A stretch of DNA of 64,000 nt from a candidate division Hyd24-12 bacterium UBA6080 (GTDB lineage Bacteria; Fermentibacterota; Fermentibacteria; Fermentibacterales; JCC-6): NCBI GenBank assembly GCA_002436025.1, contig DIXM01000003.1, positions 62,001 through 126,000 on the forward strand, read 5' to 3'. The notes under the pieces are model-generated. The model worked only from the letters and a program-made list of their open reading frames with translations. It searched no databases and was not told the DNA's origin. Positions 9,206 through 19,200 of the stretch are shown here, in pieces. A program made the translations under genes and the position numbers. Position 1 is the stretch's first letter; each line of letters opens with the position of its first letter.

Positions 9206-9589
9206 ATGAGCAAGATAAACGAAGGAATCCGCTATACCGAGAGCCACGAATGGGTGAAGAGGGACGGCGAAAACTACGTGATGGGCATCACCGATCACGC
9301 CCAGCACGAAATGGGTGAGATCGTCATGGTCGAACTCCCCGCGAAGGGAGCCCAGACGGTACGCGGAGAGGCCCTTGGTGCCCTCGAGGCCGTCAAGACC
9401 GCCGAGGACTTCTACGCGCCCCTCGACGGTACGGTTGTGAAGGTTAACGGCGAACTCGACGGCAACCCTGCCCTTGTCAACGAAGACCCCTACGGCGAGG
9501 GCTGGCTGGTCGTCATCAAGGCGGTCGATCCGGCCCAGTACGACGAGCTGCTCTCGCCCGACCAGTACCGCGCCCTTGCAGGGGAGTAG
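9206..9589 (+). CDS. gcvH: Glycine cleavage system H protein
   Basis: 127-residue lipoyl carrier that shuttles the aminomethyl group between the P and T proteins and reducing equivalents to the L protein. The lipoylation site is Lys64 within LEAVKTAEDFYAP; the fold signature ESHEWV lies at 12-17. Full length. It starts 27 bases after gcvT with GGGAGATGA upstream and is followed 9 bases later by gcvPA. Confidence 0.97.
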   Translation: MSKINEGIRYTESHEWVKRDGENYVMGITDHAQHEMGEIVMVELPAKGAQTVRGEALGALEAVKTAEDFYAPLDGTVVKVNGELDGNPALVNEDPYGEGWLVVIKAVDPAQYDELLSPDQYRALAGE

Positions 9590-9598
9590 CGGCGACAC

Positions 9599-10942
9599 AT
9601 GAACAGGTTCGTCCCAAACTGCAAGACCCTCAGGATCCGGATGCTCGAAGAGATCGGCGTGAACAAGGTCGAGGACCTTTTCACTCACGTTCCCGGGCAG
9701 GTCCGGATGAAGGGTCTTCTCAACCTTCCCCCGGCCATGTCGGAGATGGAACTCGTCCGGGAGTACACAAGGCTCGCGAACATCAACACCTCACATGAGC
9801 TTGTGTGTTTCCGGGGCGCGGGTTCCTACGATCATTTCATACCCGCCGCGGTTGACAGCATTCTCACGCGCAGCGAGTTCTTCACCGCGTACACCCCGTA
9901 CCAGGCCGAGGTCAGCCAGGGCACGCTGCAGGCCATCTTCGAATACCAGACCATGATCGCCCGGCTCTGCGGCACCGAGGCCGCCAACGCAGGCATGTAC
10001 GACGGGGCAAGCGCCACGGCTGAAGCGGCCCTCATGTCCATGCGGGTCACCGGGGTGGACAGGGTGCTCGTGGCTGGAAGCCTTAATCCGTCGTACCGTG
10101 AGGTCATTGAAACCTACCTTGTACCAGGAGGTTTCCAGATCAACGAGATACCCTTCGGCCCCGACGGCCTTCTCGACCTCGACGCAGCCCGTGCTCTCAT
10201 GCAGGGGGGCTCCGCCTCGATTATTCTCCAGAGTCCGAACTATTTCGGCCTTGTCGAGAACATCGCCCGGGCATCGGAAGCTGCCCGCGCGGGTAACGCA
10301 CTCCTTGTTGTTGTCGCCGATCCCATAAGCCTTGGTGTCATCCAGGCCCCCGGTGAACTCGGCGCAGACATCGTGGTGGGCGATGGCCAGCCCCTCGGGA
10401 TACCAATGGGGTTCGGCGGTCCGTACGCCGGCTTTCTTGCAACTTCCATGGCGCACCTCCGCAAAATGCCGGGCCGCATAATCGGCCGCACCGAAGACAG
10501 GGCCGGCAATGTGGGTTTCGTCATGACTCTCCAGACGCGGGAACAGCACATCCGCCGCGAGAAGGCCACAAGCAACATCTGCACCAACCAGGCACTGATG
10601 GCCCTTGCGAACGCGGTCTACCTCTCCCTGACCGGCGAAGCCGGATTCCGGGAGATCGCAAGGCAATGCTACCACAAGGCCCACTACCTCGAAGCCGGTC
10701 TTGTGAAGGCGGGCGCACGGCGGATATTCACCGCACCCTTTGTCAGGGAGTTTGCCCTGAGGCTTCCCGGTGATGCCTTCGAGCTCGAGGCAAGGCTTGT
10801 CTCAGCCGGGTTCCTTCCGGGCCTTCCTGTTCCGGGGCTGGGCAACGACGCTATGCTTTTCGCGGTAACGGAAAAGAGGACCCGGGAAGAGATGGACGCC
10901 TTCATCGGGGCTGTCTCAAAGGCATGCGGGGAGGTGCGATGA
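9599..10942 (+). CDS. gcvPA: Glycine dehydrogenase (decarboxylating) subunit 1
   Basis: 447 residues. N-terminal half of the split, PLP-dependent P protein that decarboxylates glycine and passes the remaining aminomethyl group to lipoyl-GcvH. Family motifs seen: TPYQAEVSQGTLQAIFEYQT, MYDGASATAEA, GDGQPLGIPMGFGGPYAGF, TREQHIRREKATSNICTNQ. Subunit 1 lacks the PLP lysine, which is on the next gene. Two-subunit P proteins are typical of many Gram-positive, thermophilic and FCB lineages. GGGGAG within the gcvH stop region serves as ribosome site; the stop overlaps gcvPB as ATGA. Confidence 0.96.
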   Translation: MNRFVPNCKTLRIRMLEEIGVNKVEDLFTHVPGQVRMKGLLNLPPAMSEMELVREYTRLANINTSHELVCFRGAGSYDHFIPAAVDSILTRSEFFTAYTPYQAEVSQGTLQAIFEYQTMIARLCGTEAANAGMYDGASATAEAALMSMRVTGVDRVLVAGSLNPSYREVIETYLVPGGFQINEIPFGPDGLLDLDAARALMQGGSASIILQSPNYFGLVENIARASEAARAGNALLVVVADPISLGVIQAPGELGADIVVGDGQPLGIPMGFGGPYAGFLATSMAHLRKMPGRIIGRTEDRAGNVGFVMTLQTREQHIRREKATSNICTNQALMALANAVYLSLTGEAGFREIARQCYHKAHYLEAGLVKAGARRIFTAPFVREFALRLPGDAFELEARLVSAGFLPGLPVPGLGNDAMLFAVTEKRTREEMDAFIGAVSKACGEVR

Positions 10943-12387
10943 TGGAGAAAACGCTTTTCAGCACCAGTTGTCCCGGAAGGATAGGGGTGTCACTGCCCGT
11001 GTGCGATGTCCCCGAAACCGAGATCCCCGCGGAACTTGCCAGAACAGGTGAGATCGGTCTTCCCCAGGTCACCGAGGGCCAGGTAATGAGGCACTTCGTA
11101 AGGCTTTCCAACAAAAACTACAACATCGAGAAGGGCATCTATCCGCTGGGGTCATGCACCATGAAGTACAACCCCAGGCTGCACGAAGCCCTTGCACGGA
11201 TACCCGGGCTGGCGGCGGTCCATCCACTCTCGCCGGATCGCACGGTTCAGGGCACCCTTGAACTCATGCACGCACTGGGAACCTGCCTTTGCGAGATAAC
11301 CGGCTTCAGCGCTGTGACCCTTCAGCCGGCCGCGGGTGCCCAGGGCGAGTTCACCGGCCTCATGCTGATAAGAAGCGCGCACCTCGCCGCCTTGGAAACG
11401 GGGCGGGACAAGGTTCTCATGCCGGACAGCGCCCACGGTACCAACCCGGCCACGAGCACCATGGCGGGGATGAAGGTCGTCCCCGTGAAGTCAAACGATC
11501 AGGGCATGGTGGACGTTGAGGATGTAAAGGCAAAGGTCGGTCCCGACACCGCTGCTCTGATGCTCACCAACCCCAACACACTGGGGCTCTTCGAAAGCAA
11601 CATACTCGAGATAACCGAGGCCGTTCACAGGGCCGGTGGCCTCAACTACATGGACGGCGCCAACATGAACGCCATGCTGGGCGTTGCCCGTCCGGGAGAC
11701 ATGGGCTTCGATGTCTGCCACCTCAACCTTCACAAGACATTCAGCACGCCTCACGGGGGCGGAGGCCCTGGATCGGGCCCGGTTTGCTGCAACGCAAGGC
11801 TTGAGCCCTACCTTCCCAACCCGTTGGTCGTGAAGGACAAAGACGGTTACGCTCTCTCCGGGATGAGTAACACGTCCTTCGGCAGGCTCATGGCCTTCCA
11901 CGGCAACATCGGCGTTCTCTACAGGGCTTATGCGTACATCAGGACACTTGGTGCATCCGGGCTTCGCGAGGTCACCGAGGGCGCGGTGGTGAACGCCAAT
12001 TACCTGAAGGCAAGGCTCAGGGGGCATTACCCTGTTCCCTTCGACAACGGCCCCTGCATGCACGAGTTCGTTGCGGGGGGCCCTGAGATGGCCGGACTTG
12101 GCCTCAAGACGCTTGATGTGGCCAAGAGGTTGCTTGACTACGGTTTCCACGCTCCCACGGTTTACTTCCCGCTGATAGTGAAGGAAGCCCTCATGATGGA
12201 GCCCACCGAAACCGAAACCATGGAGAGCATAGACGAGTTTGCCGACGCTCTCATCGCCATCGCCAGGGAAGCCTGCGAGAAGCCCCATCTTCTGACTGAC
12301 GCCCCGGTGAACACGCCGGTGCTCAGGCTTGACGAGGTCAAAGCCGCCAAGGAACTCGTGGTGGTGGAGCCCCGGGAGGAATCCTGA
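10939..12387 (+). CDS. gcvPB: Glycine dehydrogenase (decarboxylating) subunit 2
   Basis: 482 residues from the ATG at 10939, chosen because it forms an ATGA overlap with gcvPA and follows GGGGAGG; an ATG at 10924 is in frame but precedes the ribosome site. Carries the PLP lysine in HLNLHKTFSTPHGGGGPG (Lys266). Other family motifs: YPLGSCTMKYNPR, PAAGAQGEFTGL, DSAHGTNPAT, MDGANMNA, CMHEFV. Forms the heterotetrameric P protein with subunit 1. No dihydrolipoamide dehydrogenase (L protein) or lipoate ligase gene is in the window, so these must be elsewhere. Confidence 0.96.
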   Translation: MMEKTLFSTSCPGRIGVSLPVCDVPETEIPAELARTGEIGLPQVTEGQVMRHFVRLSNKNYNIEKGIYPLGSCTMKYNPRLHEALARIPGLAAVHPLSPDRTVQGTLELMHALGTCLCEITGFSAVTLQPAAGAQGEFTGLMLIRSAHLAALETGRDKVLMPDSAHGTNPATSTMAGMKVVPVKSNDQGMVDVEDVKAKVGPDTAALMLTNPNTLGLFESNILEITEAVHRAGGLNYMDGANMNAMLGVARPGDMGFDVCHLNLHKTFSTPHGGGGPGSGPVCCNARLEPYLPNPLVVKDKDGYALSGMSNTSFGRLMAFHGNIGVLYRAYAYIRTLGASGLREVTEGAVVNANYLKARLRGHYPVPFDNGPCMHEFVAGGPEMAGLGLKTLDVAKRLLDYGFHAPTVYFPLIVKEALMMEPTETETMESIDEFADALIAIAREACEKPHLLTDAPVNTPVLRLDEVKAAKELVVVEPREES

Positions 12388-12401
12388 CCGGCGGGACAGA
12401 A

Positions 12402-12824
12402 GTGACCGAGGGAGGGGAGGTCCTTTGCTGGACCTCCCACCCCGCACGTGAGAAACCGTGGGGCACCGTTGCGCTAGTTGCCATGATACTCCTCTCTTCG
12501 CTGTCTGCGGCGCTTTTCATGGAGAACCTCTGGTGGGGCGTTCTTGGGTGCGGGCTTCTCTTTCTGGCGATGTGGAACTGGTTTCTGCCCGCTTCCTACA
12601 CCCTCGACGAACGGGGTGCCGGCAAGAAGTCGGTTTTCGGAGTGGAAAGCAAGAGCTGGAGCCAGGTGAAGAGTGTTATCGCTGACACGAACGGTGTTCT
12701 TCTGAGCCCTTTTCCCACACCGACCCGGCTTGCCAAGTTCCGGGGGCTCTCATTGCAGTTTTCTGGGAACAGGAAGGAAGTTCTTGAGTTTATTCGGACC
12801 AGGGTTGAACCCCGAAGACTATAA
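12402..12824 (+). CDS. Small membrane protein with PH-like tail
   Basis: 140 residues from a GTG at 12402, 15 bases after gcvPB. Two adjacent hydrophobic helices lie at about 22-58, followed by a soluble tail (SYTLDERG, WSQVKSV, RKEVLEFIRTRV) whose strand pattern resembles bacterial PH-like domains seen in small two-helix membrane proteins. No catalytic residues seen. It sits between the glycine cleavage genes and the GlmL module and may be read with either. Function unknown; the family guess is weak. Confidence 0.6.
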   Translation: MTEGGEVLCWTSHPAREKPWGTVALVAMILLSSLSAALFMENLWWGVLGCGLLFLAMWNWFLPASYTLDERGAGKKSVFGVESKSWSQVKSVIADTNGVLLSPFPTPTRLAKFRGLSLQFSGNRKEVLEFIRTRVEPRRL

Positions 12825-13230
12825 GACCGATACGCCGGAAACGGCTGCGGTGCTGTTCGAAAAGATCGCGAAGAAAATCGTGGAGCGGGAGATGACCGTT
12901 CCGGCCATAATGCTTCTGGAGATGGTCAAGCCACTGTCATTTCTGGGAAGCCAGGCCCTTGTGTTCCTGAACCCCATCGTATCGCTTGTTGTATCTTCAG
13001 GGGATTACTACCGTTTCGTGCGCCTTTTGGAAGAGCGCGAAAACATAGAGAAGCTTGCAGTAGCCATAGAGGAGGAGAACGCCCGGGATGTTGCCCGGAG
13101 GGAAGCGGCCAGGCCGGCTCGCCGGAAACATCGCCGACTTTTCTTCGGGAAGGGCAAAGCCGGGCGGGACAACGAACTGAAGGAGGACGGCAGTGGCCGC
13201 GAGGGAAATCAAGAGCATCCTGGCGACTGA
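12805..13230 (+). CDS. Small protein associated with the GlmL module
   Basis: About 141 residues if started at the TTG at 12805 (TTG 12784 is also in frame; the true start is uncertain because the 5' end overlaps the preceding gene in another frame). The centre is amphipathic and hydrophobic (VPAIMLLEMVKPLSFLGSQALVFLNP), followed by a charged helix (EERENIEKLAVAIEEEN) and a basic, disordered tail. I recall similar small proteins next to glmL-type genes in other bacteria but cannot check. It overlaps the start of the GlmL gene by 38 bases. The hydrophobic stretch suggests a membrane or docking role; no function is known to me. Confidence 0.6.
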   Translation: MNPEDYKTDTPETAAVLFEKIAKKIVEREMTVPAIMLLEMVKPLSFLGSQALVFLNPIVSLVVSSGDYYRFVRLLEERENIEKLAVAIEEENARDVARREAARPARRKHRRLFFGKGKAGRDNELKEDGSGREGNQEHPGD

Positions 13231-15064
13231 CTGCGGCAGCACCACAACCAAGTCGATACTCATCGAATGGCGTGACGGCCGGTTCAGGCTGATACGCCGC
13301 GGTGAGGCTCCGACGACGGTCGAGGCGCCTGCGGAGGACGTGACAAAGGGCGTTCTCAACGCGGTTGGCGAGATCGAGGATCTCGAGGGAAGGCAGTTCC
13401 TTAACGACGCGAAGGACGGTGTCCTGGTTTCGGAGGACGGCAGCAGGGGTGTCGATGTCTACTGCTCCACATCCTCCGCGGGCGGCGGTCTTCAGATGAC
13501 AGTTGCGGGCGTGGTGAAATCGATGACCGGCGAAAGCGCCCAAAGGGCTGCGCTTGGCGCGGGGGCCATCGTGATGGACGTGGTGGCCTCAAACGACGGA
13601 AGGCTCCCCCACGAGAAGGTGGCCGACATCCGCCGCCTCCGCCCCGACATGATCCTTCTCTCGGGCGGAATCGACGGGGGAACCATGGACCACGTGGTCG
13701 AGCTTGCTGAGATCATCCGTGCCGCCGACCCCAAACCCAGGTTCGGTGTCGGCTACAAGCTCCCCGTGATCTACGCCGGCAACAAGGACGCCAGGAAGGC
13801 TGTGGCCGAGCAGCTCGGCGAGACCGTCGAACTCAAGATCGTTGACAACCTGCGTCCGGTTCTGGAGCGGGAGAATCTGAGCCCCGCCCGCGACACGATC
13901 CATGAGCTGTTCATGGAGCACGTGATGGCCCAGGCCCCGGGTTACGCCAAACTGATGGAGTGGACGGGCCTCTACGAGAACGGCAAATGGCGCAACGTGC
14001 CCATCATGCCCACCCCCGGTGCGGTTGGCAAACTCATCGAGACAGTGGCAAAGCAGCTGGGCATCCATGTGATGGGCGTTGATATCGGCGGAGCCACCAC
14101 GGACGTTTTCAGCGTTTTCGACAGCGAGGGGCAGCCCGTGTTCAACCGGACCGTCAGCGCCAACCTGGGCATGAGCTATTCGGTAAGCAATGTCCTGGCC
14201 AGCGCCGGGATAGATAACGTGATGCGCTGGGTGCCCTTCCACATGGACGAGGCCGACCTCCGCAACCGCATCCGCAACAAGATGATCAGACCCACCACCA
14301 TCCCGCAGGAGCTGGAGGAGCTTATCATCGAGCAGGCGATAGCCCGCGAGGCCCTGAGGCTGGCCCTGGTGCAGCACAGGGAGCTTGCAGTTGGCCTCAA
14401 GGGCGTTGCCCAGGAGAGAACCATCGGCGACGCCTTTGACCAGAGTTCATCGGGCGCCACACTGGTGGACATGATGGCTCTCGACCTTCTCATCGGTTCC
14501 GGCGGAGTTCTCAGCCATGCGCCACGCAGATGCCAGACCGCCCACATGCTGATCGACAGCTTCCTCCCCGAGGGCGTTACCATGCTGGCGGTCGACTCCA
14601 TCTTCATGATGCCCCACCTCGGTGTTCTCAGCGAGGTCCATCCCCAGGCTGCCACCGAGGTCTTCGACAACGACTGCCTCATCAAGCTCGGACATTGCGT
14701 TGCACCGGCGGGTCCTGTGAAGAGGGGCGGCTCTCTGGCCGAGGTCAGAATGACCATGCCCGACGGTTCCGTGAAAACCGAGAGCATTGACTACGGCGTG
14801 ATGAAACATGTACCTCTGGGAGCGGGAGAGAAGGTCAAGGCGGAAATCGTTCCCGCAAAGGGGCTTGATGTGGGCGAAGGCCTCGGAAAGGTCTGGACGG
14901 GAACCCTCGAGGGCGGCGTTGTGGGGCTGGTGCTGGACGGCAGAGGCCGCAGGCCCTTCAACCTTCCCGAAGACGATGTGAAGAGGGTTGAGAAACTCCA
15001 GGAGTGGTCGGCTGCCCTGAACACTTATCCTGAGCGTTTCCTCAGCCTTGGAGGTGACAGGTAA
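13193..15064 (+). CDS. glmL: GlmL/MutL-family ATPase
   Basis: 623-residue member of the GlmL (glutamate mutase L) family, actin/Hsp70-fold ATPases found beside adenosylcobalamin mutases and suspected to reactivate or chaperone them. Seen: N-terminal phosphate-binding loop ATDCGSTTTKSILI (10-23), a second ATP loop MGVDIGGATTDVFSV near 291, STSSAGGGLQMTV, LLSGGIDGG and, late, IGSGGVLSHAP. Length is normal for the family. GTG start with GAAGGAGGA upstream. Its stop overlaps the next start (TAATG). No mutase gene is present, so the client is unknown; the gcv genes directly upstream are the only enzyme neighbours. Confidence 0.88.
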   Translation: MAAREIKSILATDCGSTTTKSILIEWRDGRFRLIRRGEAPTTVEAPAEDVTKGVLNAVGEIEDLEGRQFLNDAKDGVLVSEDGSRGVDVYCSTSSAGGGLQMTVAGVVKSMTGESAQRAALGAGAIVMDVVASNDGRLPHEKVADIRRLRPDMILLSGGIDGGTMDHVVELAEIIRAADPKPRFGVGYKLPVIYAGNKDARKAVAEQLGETVELKIVDNLRPVLERENLSPARDTIHELFMEHVMAQAPGYAKLMEWTGLYENGKWRNVPIMPTPGAVGKLIETVAKQLGIHVMGVDIGGATTDVFSVFDSEGQPVFNRTVSANLGMSYSVSNVLASAGIDNVMRWVPFHMDEADLRNRIRNKMIRPTTIPQELEELIIEQAIAREALRLALVQHRELAVGLKGVAQERTIGDAFDQSSSGATLVDMMALDLLIGSGGVLSHAPRRCQTAHMLIDSFLPEGVTMLAVDSIFMMPHLGVLSEVHPQAATEVFDNDCLIKLGHCVAPAGPVKRGGSLAEVRMTMPDGSVKTESIDYGVMKHVPLGAGEKVKAEIVPAKGLDVGEGLGKVWTGTLEGGVVGLVLDGRGRRPFNLPEDDVKRVEKLQEWSAALNTYPERFLSLGGDR

Positions 15065-16191
15065 TGGCTTTCGCATACACTCCGGGGTTGCGGGTGGCAG
15101 CGGTCGCAGACATTCTGAAGACCCGCAGGCTTCCCCTCAAGGGACAGGTGCTGGTGAAGAAGGGCGACATCGTAAGCGCCGACACAGTTGTGGCCCGCAC
15201 CGAGCTTCCCGGCAACGTCAAGATGCTTAACATCGCCAACATACTCGGCGTGCCCTCGCAGGACATCCACGAACTCCTTCACGTGAAGGAGGGCGACCCC
15301 ATTGAAGAGAAGGGCGTTCTGGCCCAGTCGAAGGGGCTTTTCGGCAGGTTCTTCAGGAACACTGTCCGCTCCCCGATCACAGGTTTCTTCGAGACCTTCA
15401 ACGAGATCACCGGCCAGGCAGTTCTCCGCGAGCCCCCCATTCCTGTTCAGATCGACGCCTATGTGAACGGTGTGGTTGCCGAGATCCTCCCCGAGGAAGG
15501 TGTTGTCATCAGCACGCACTGCACCTTCGTGCAGGGGATCTTCGGGATTGGCGGAGAGGTGCGGGGCGAACTCAAGACAATAGTTGAAAGCCCGGACCAG
15601 GAGGTCATGCCCGACCGCATAACCCCGGAGTGCGCAGGCAAGATCCTCGTGGGCGGAAGCTACATAAGCAATGCCACCCTTCGAAAGGCCATCGCGCAGG
15701 GGGTCAAAGCCGTGGTGGTCGGAGGTTTCGACGACAAAGACCTCAAGGAGCTGCTGGGGTACGACCTGGGCGTTGCCATCACCGGCCACGAGAAGAAGGG
15801 GATCACCCTCATCCTGACCGAGGGCTTCGGCCGCATGACCATGGCCCACGGCACCTTCGACCTGCTCAAGTCCAGGGAGGGAATGACGGCCAGCGTGAAC
15901 GGGGCAACCCAGATCCGCGCGGGTGTCATGCGTCCCGAAGTTGTCATCCCCCTGCCTGCGTCCGAAGCCAATCTGGCGGATCAGGGCCATCAGGCGGGAG
16001 CCATGGACCTGGGCAGTTTCATACGCTGCATCCGTGCCCCCTACTTCGGCAGACTCGGGAAAGTCACCGCCCTTCCTCCGGAATTGAAGGTGGTTGACTC
16101 TGAGGCCAAGGTGAGGGTTCTCGAGGTCGAGTTCGAGGAGGGCGGCAGAGCCATTGTTCCCCGCGCCAATGTTGAACTGATCGAGAAATAG
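15064..16191 (+). CDS. Barrel-sandwich (lipoyl-like) protein, GlmL partner
   Basis: 375 residues. The N-terminal 170 residues contain two barrel-sandwich-like modules, with a GQVLVKKGDIVSADTVVAR hairpin and a VRSPITGFFETF segment, as in lipoyl/biotinyl or RnfC N-terminal folds but without an obvious modifiable lysine in a turn. The middle (VGGSYISNATLRKAIAQGVKAVVVGG) is an alpha/beta domain, and the last 70 residues (APYFGRLGKVTALP, IVPRANVELIE) look like a KOW/SH3 barrel. It overlaps GlmL by one base, so a complex with GlmL is likely. Function unknown. Confidence 0.72.
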   Translation: MAFAYTPGLRVAAVADILKTRRLPLKGQVLVKKGDIVSADTVVARTELPGNVKMLNIANILGVPSQDIHELLHVKEGDPIEEKGVLAQSKGLFGRFFRNTVRSPITGFFETFNEITGQAVLREPPIPVQIDAYVNGVVAEILPEEGVVISTHCTFVQGIFGIGGEVRGELKTIVESPDQEVMPDRITPECAGKILVGGSYISNATLRKAIAQGVKAVVVGGFDDKDLKELLGYDLGVAITGHEKKGITLILTEGFGRMTMAHGTFDLLKSREGMTASVNGATQIRAGVMRPEVVIPLPASEANLADQGHQAGAMDLGSFIRCIRAPYFGRLGKVTALPPELKVVDSEAKVRVLEVEFEEGGRAIVPRANVELIEK

Positions 16192-16205
16192 GCGTTTTTT
16201 GGTAC

Positions 16206-16231
16206 AAGGGGCGTCCGAAAGGGCGCCCCTT
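16206..16231. terminator. Strong GNRA-loop hairpin between convergent operons
   Basis: AAGGGGCGTCC - GAAA - GGGCGCCCCTT: an 11-bp stem (one G-T pair) closed by a GAAA tetraloop, 14 bases after the GlmL-partner stop and 4 bases before the stop of the convergent cyclase gene. There is no T-tract on either side, so it may act as a bidirectional 3'-end stabiliser or a terminator lacking the U-run. Confidence 0.6.
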
Positions 16232-16235
16232 CGCA

Positions 16236-19200
16236 TTACTTCCAGCCCGCGGGGCTGACGGGGTCCATCCCGAGCGTTGTCATCCGTTCCAGCAGTTCAT
16301 GGTAATCGTCGACTACGCCGGGCTTGATGCCGTACTCGTCGATGATGGCCGTCGCCCTCGCCTGAAGCGCAGAAGCCCGCTGCGGGTCGTTCATGTCCAG
16401 AGAGGCCAAGCCCTCGATACTAAGGCAGAAGCAGGCGGTCATCATGTCCCTGATCTCTTCGCAGATGGCCAGGGCTTCGTCGCAGTACGCGAAGGTTTCC
16501 CCGGGATGCCCCATGAGGCGGCGGAGATTGCCTATGTTGAGCAGCGCTATGGCCACCGAACCGGGCGCCGCCGACTCCCTGGCGATGGCCAGCGAACGGG
16601 TCCTGAAATCCAGTGAGGTCTCATAATCGCCCCTGATCTTTGCCACCGTGCCGAGATTGGTGAGCACGGCGGCCTGCTCGCGCCGGTTCCCCGTATCGGT
16701 GTGGGCGGCCAGGGCATCCCTGAAAAAGCCGTCGGCTTCGACCAGGTTGCCGGCACGGGCCAGGCATATGGCCAGACCGTTCATGGCATACCCCAGGCTA
16801 ACCCTGTCACCCCTCTCGAGGTGGACCTTCATCGCCCGGCGGTAGTACTCCTCGGATATCCCATACCTGCCCATTCTGGAGTATAGATTGGCCATGTTGC
16901 TGAAAATGACGCCGGTGTTCGCCGCATCCCCCAGTTCCTCGCGTATCGACAGCGAGAGCCGGAAAAGCTCCAGTGCACCGTCCAGGTGTCCGGTGTCACT
17001 GCGGTAGTTGGCCAGGGAGCAGAGGATCTTGCCTTCCAGTTCGGCTGAACAGGCTTCCCTTGCCTTCGAAAGGGCCAGTTCAAGAAGGCTTTCGACCTGG
17101 TCCATATGGCCTGACTCATGAAGGGCGATGGCTTTTGCCCTGAGGCCTTCGGCCTCCCACAGGGCGTTGCCGGATCCGGCGGAAAGCAGCTCTTCAACAA
17201 CCCCGGTGGCCTCTTCGATGCGGCCGTTCCTGAAGAGGATGGACTGCCTTGTTGCAAGGGCCGACATCCTTGCATGAAAACTGGCCGCAGTGACAGAACC
17301 CTCAGTCGATTCCAGGATCCAGTCCGAGATCCTGATGGCCTCTTCGCCCTGTCCCCCGTTCTCGGCCGTTCTCATGGCGGCCGGCGCCCAATCAAGAGCC
17401 CTGTCAGTGTCACATGCTCCGCGCCATTGACGAAAAATGGCTGGGGCGGTGGCGGGGTGGTCGGTGGGTGACAGACGTTCCAGAACTTCGGCAACACTTC
17501 GGTGGATCACCCGCCGGTTGTGGCGGAGCATCGTTTCGTAAGCAGCCCTCTGAACAAGGTCGTGCCTGAAGGCGGTCGTCCCGTTCTCACCCCTGGACAG
17601 GAACCCCATGGCTTCAAGGGCTGTAACCGAACCGGTCACATCGAGCCCGGGGTTGTGGGCCAGCACCGAGTGTTCAAGAACATCACGCTGAAACACCGTT
17701 CCCTGTACCGAAGCGAACTGGAGAACAACCCTCTCCCGGCTCGGGAGCCTGTCTATCCTTGTCTGAACCATGGCCTGCACCGAAGAGGGAATGACGATTT
17801 CGCCGGGTGGTACCGTAAGCGCCCACACTCCGTCCGGTCCGGGTCTGATGCAGCCCGAGTCCAGAAGGCCGAGGGTCAGCTCCTCGGCGAAGAAGGGGTT
17901 GCCCCTGGCCCCGTTGATGATCACCTGTCCGGCGTTTCTGGCAAGCCTGACGCCGTCTGATCCATCAGGTGTGAGAATGCGCAGGGCCATGGTCAAAACA
18001 TCGTTGTCGGGCAATGAATTGAGCGAAATGACCATGGACGCTGCGGCGGGATGGTCGATCCGCAGTTCCTGTGAGCGCTCGGTGGTTAGAACAAGAAGGG
18101 GGTTTGAGTTCCCTGTTCCTGAAAGAACCAGTTTCAGTGTGTGAAGGGATGACTCATCCATCCAGTGGATGTCCTCAAGGGCAATGATGAGGGATGAGGC
18201 GGAGAGCATGGCGTCGACCAGGATCCGCAGGGCTGCCGAGTTCCTCGCGCCGACATTTACCCCCTCCTCATCACTCGGCTTCCATTCCCGGCAGAGAAGC
18301 CCTGCCAGGACGGGAGCCACCTGAAGAAGGTTTCGGGCAGTTTCGGGGTTCGGGCAGTTTCGGGCCGTCTCCTCAAGCGCTTTTTCCATCCGTTCCCTGC
18401 TGTGGACCTCTTCACCGAAGTATTCGCGGAACAGCCCGATCCAGAGATGAAGGGGGGGCTGGTCGAAGGGGTCGGTGTGGCCGTGAAGGACACGAACATC
18501 CCCCCTTCCCGAAAGGAAACGGTGCAGGAGCCGGGACTTGCCGATGCCGGCTTCACCGGTGATCCTTGCGAGAAAAGGGTGCACACGTTCCGCAGAACAC
18601 CGTTCCCAAATGGCGGAAAGACTCGCCAGCTCGCTGTCTCTGCCAACCATGCGTGCCCCCGCAGACAAAGACCGCCCGGTCCACCTCTCCTGGTGTGCCG
18701 GATTCGGTTCGAGCGGTGAATACCCGTGGATGGTCTCTTCCAGCCCCCTTACCTTGAGTTCCCCCTCGTCACGCCAAAGGAAAAGTCCCCCGCACTCCCG
18801 CACCACACCGGCATCCACCAGAGCGGTTCCAGGGACGGCCATTTCCTCAAGTCGGGAAGCAAGGTTGACCGGCGCGCCGATGGCGGTCAGGTGTCCGCCG
18901 GCATCGGGAGCAACCGTCACCGGGCCTGACGCAACTCCAACCCTTGCTGAAAGACCCATCATGGTGGCAAGCTCGGTAATCAGGCCGAGAAGCCTGAGGG
19001 CACAGGCGACGGCCCGGGCGCTGTCATTCTCGGATGCAGTCCTGGCGCCGAAAAGCACCATCAACCGGTCACCCTCGAATTTGTCCACGTAGCCGCCGCA
19101 GCTCATAACGACTGCCGAAAGCAGCCCCATGACTCGGCTGGTCAGCCCGTGAAGAATTTCGTGATCAAGAACGGCGCCCAGGCCGGTGAACCCTACCAGG

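Noticed and set aside
8384..9688. Long antisense frame across gcvT and gcvH
   Set aside because: Shadow of two unmistakable genes.
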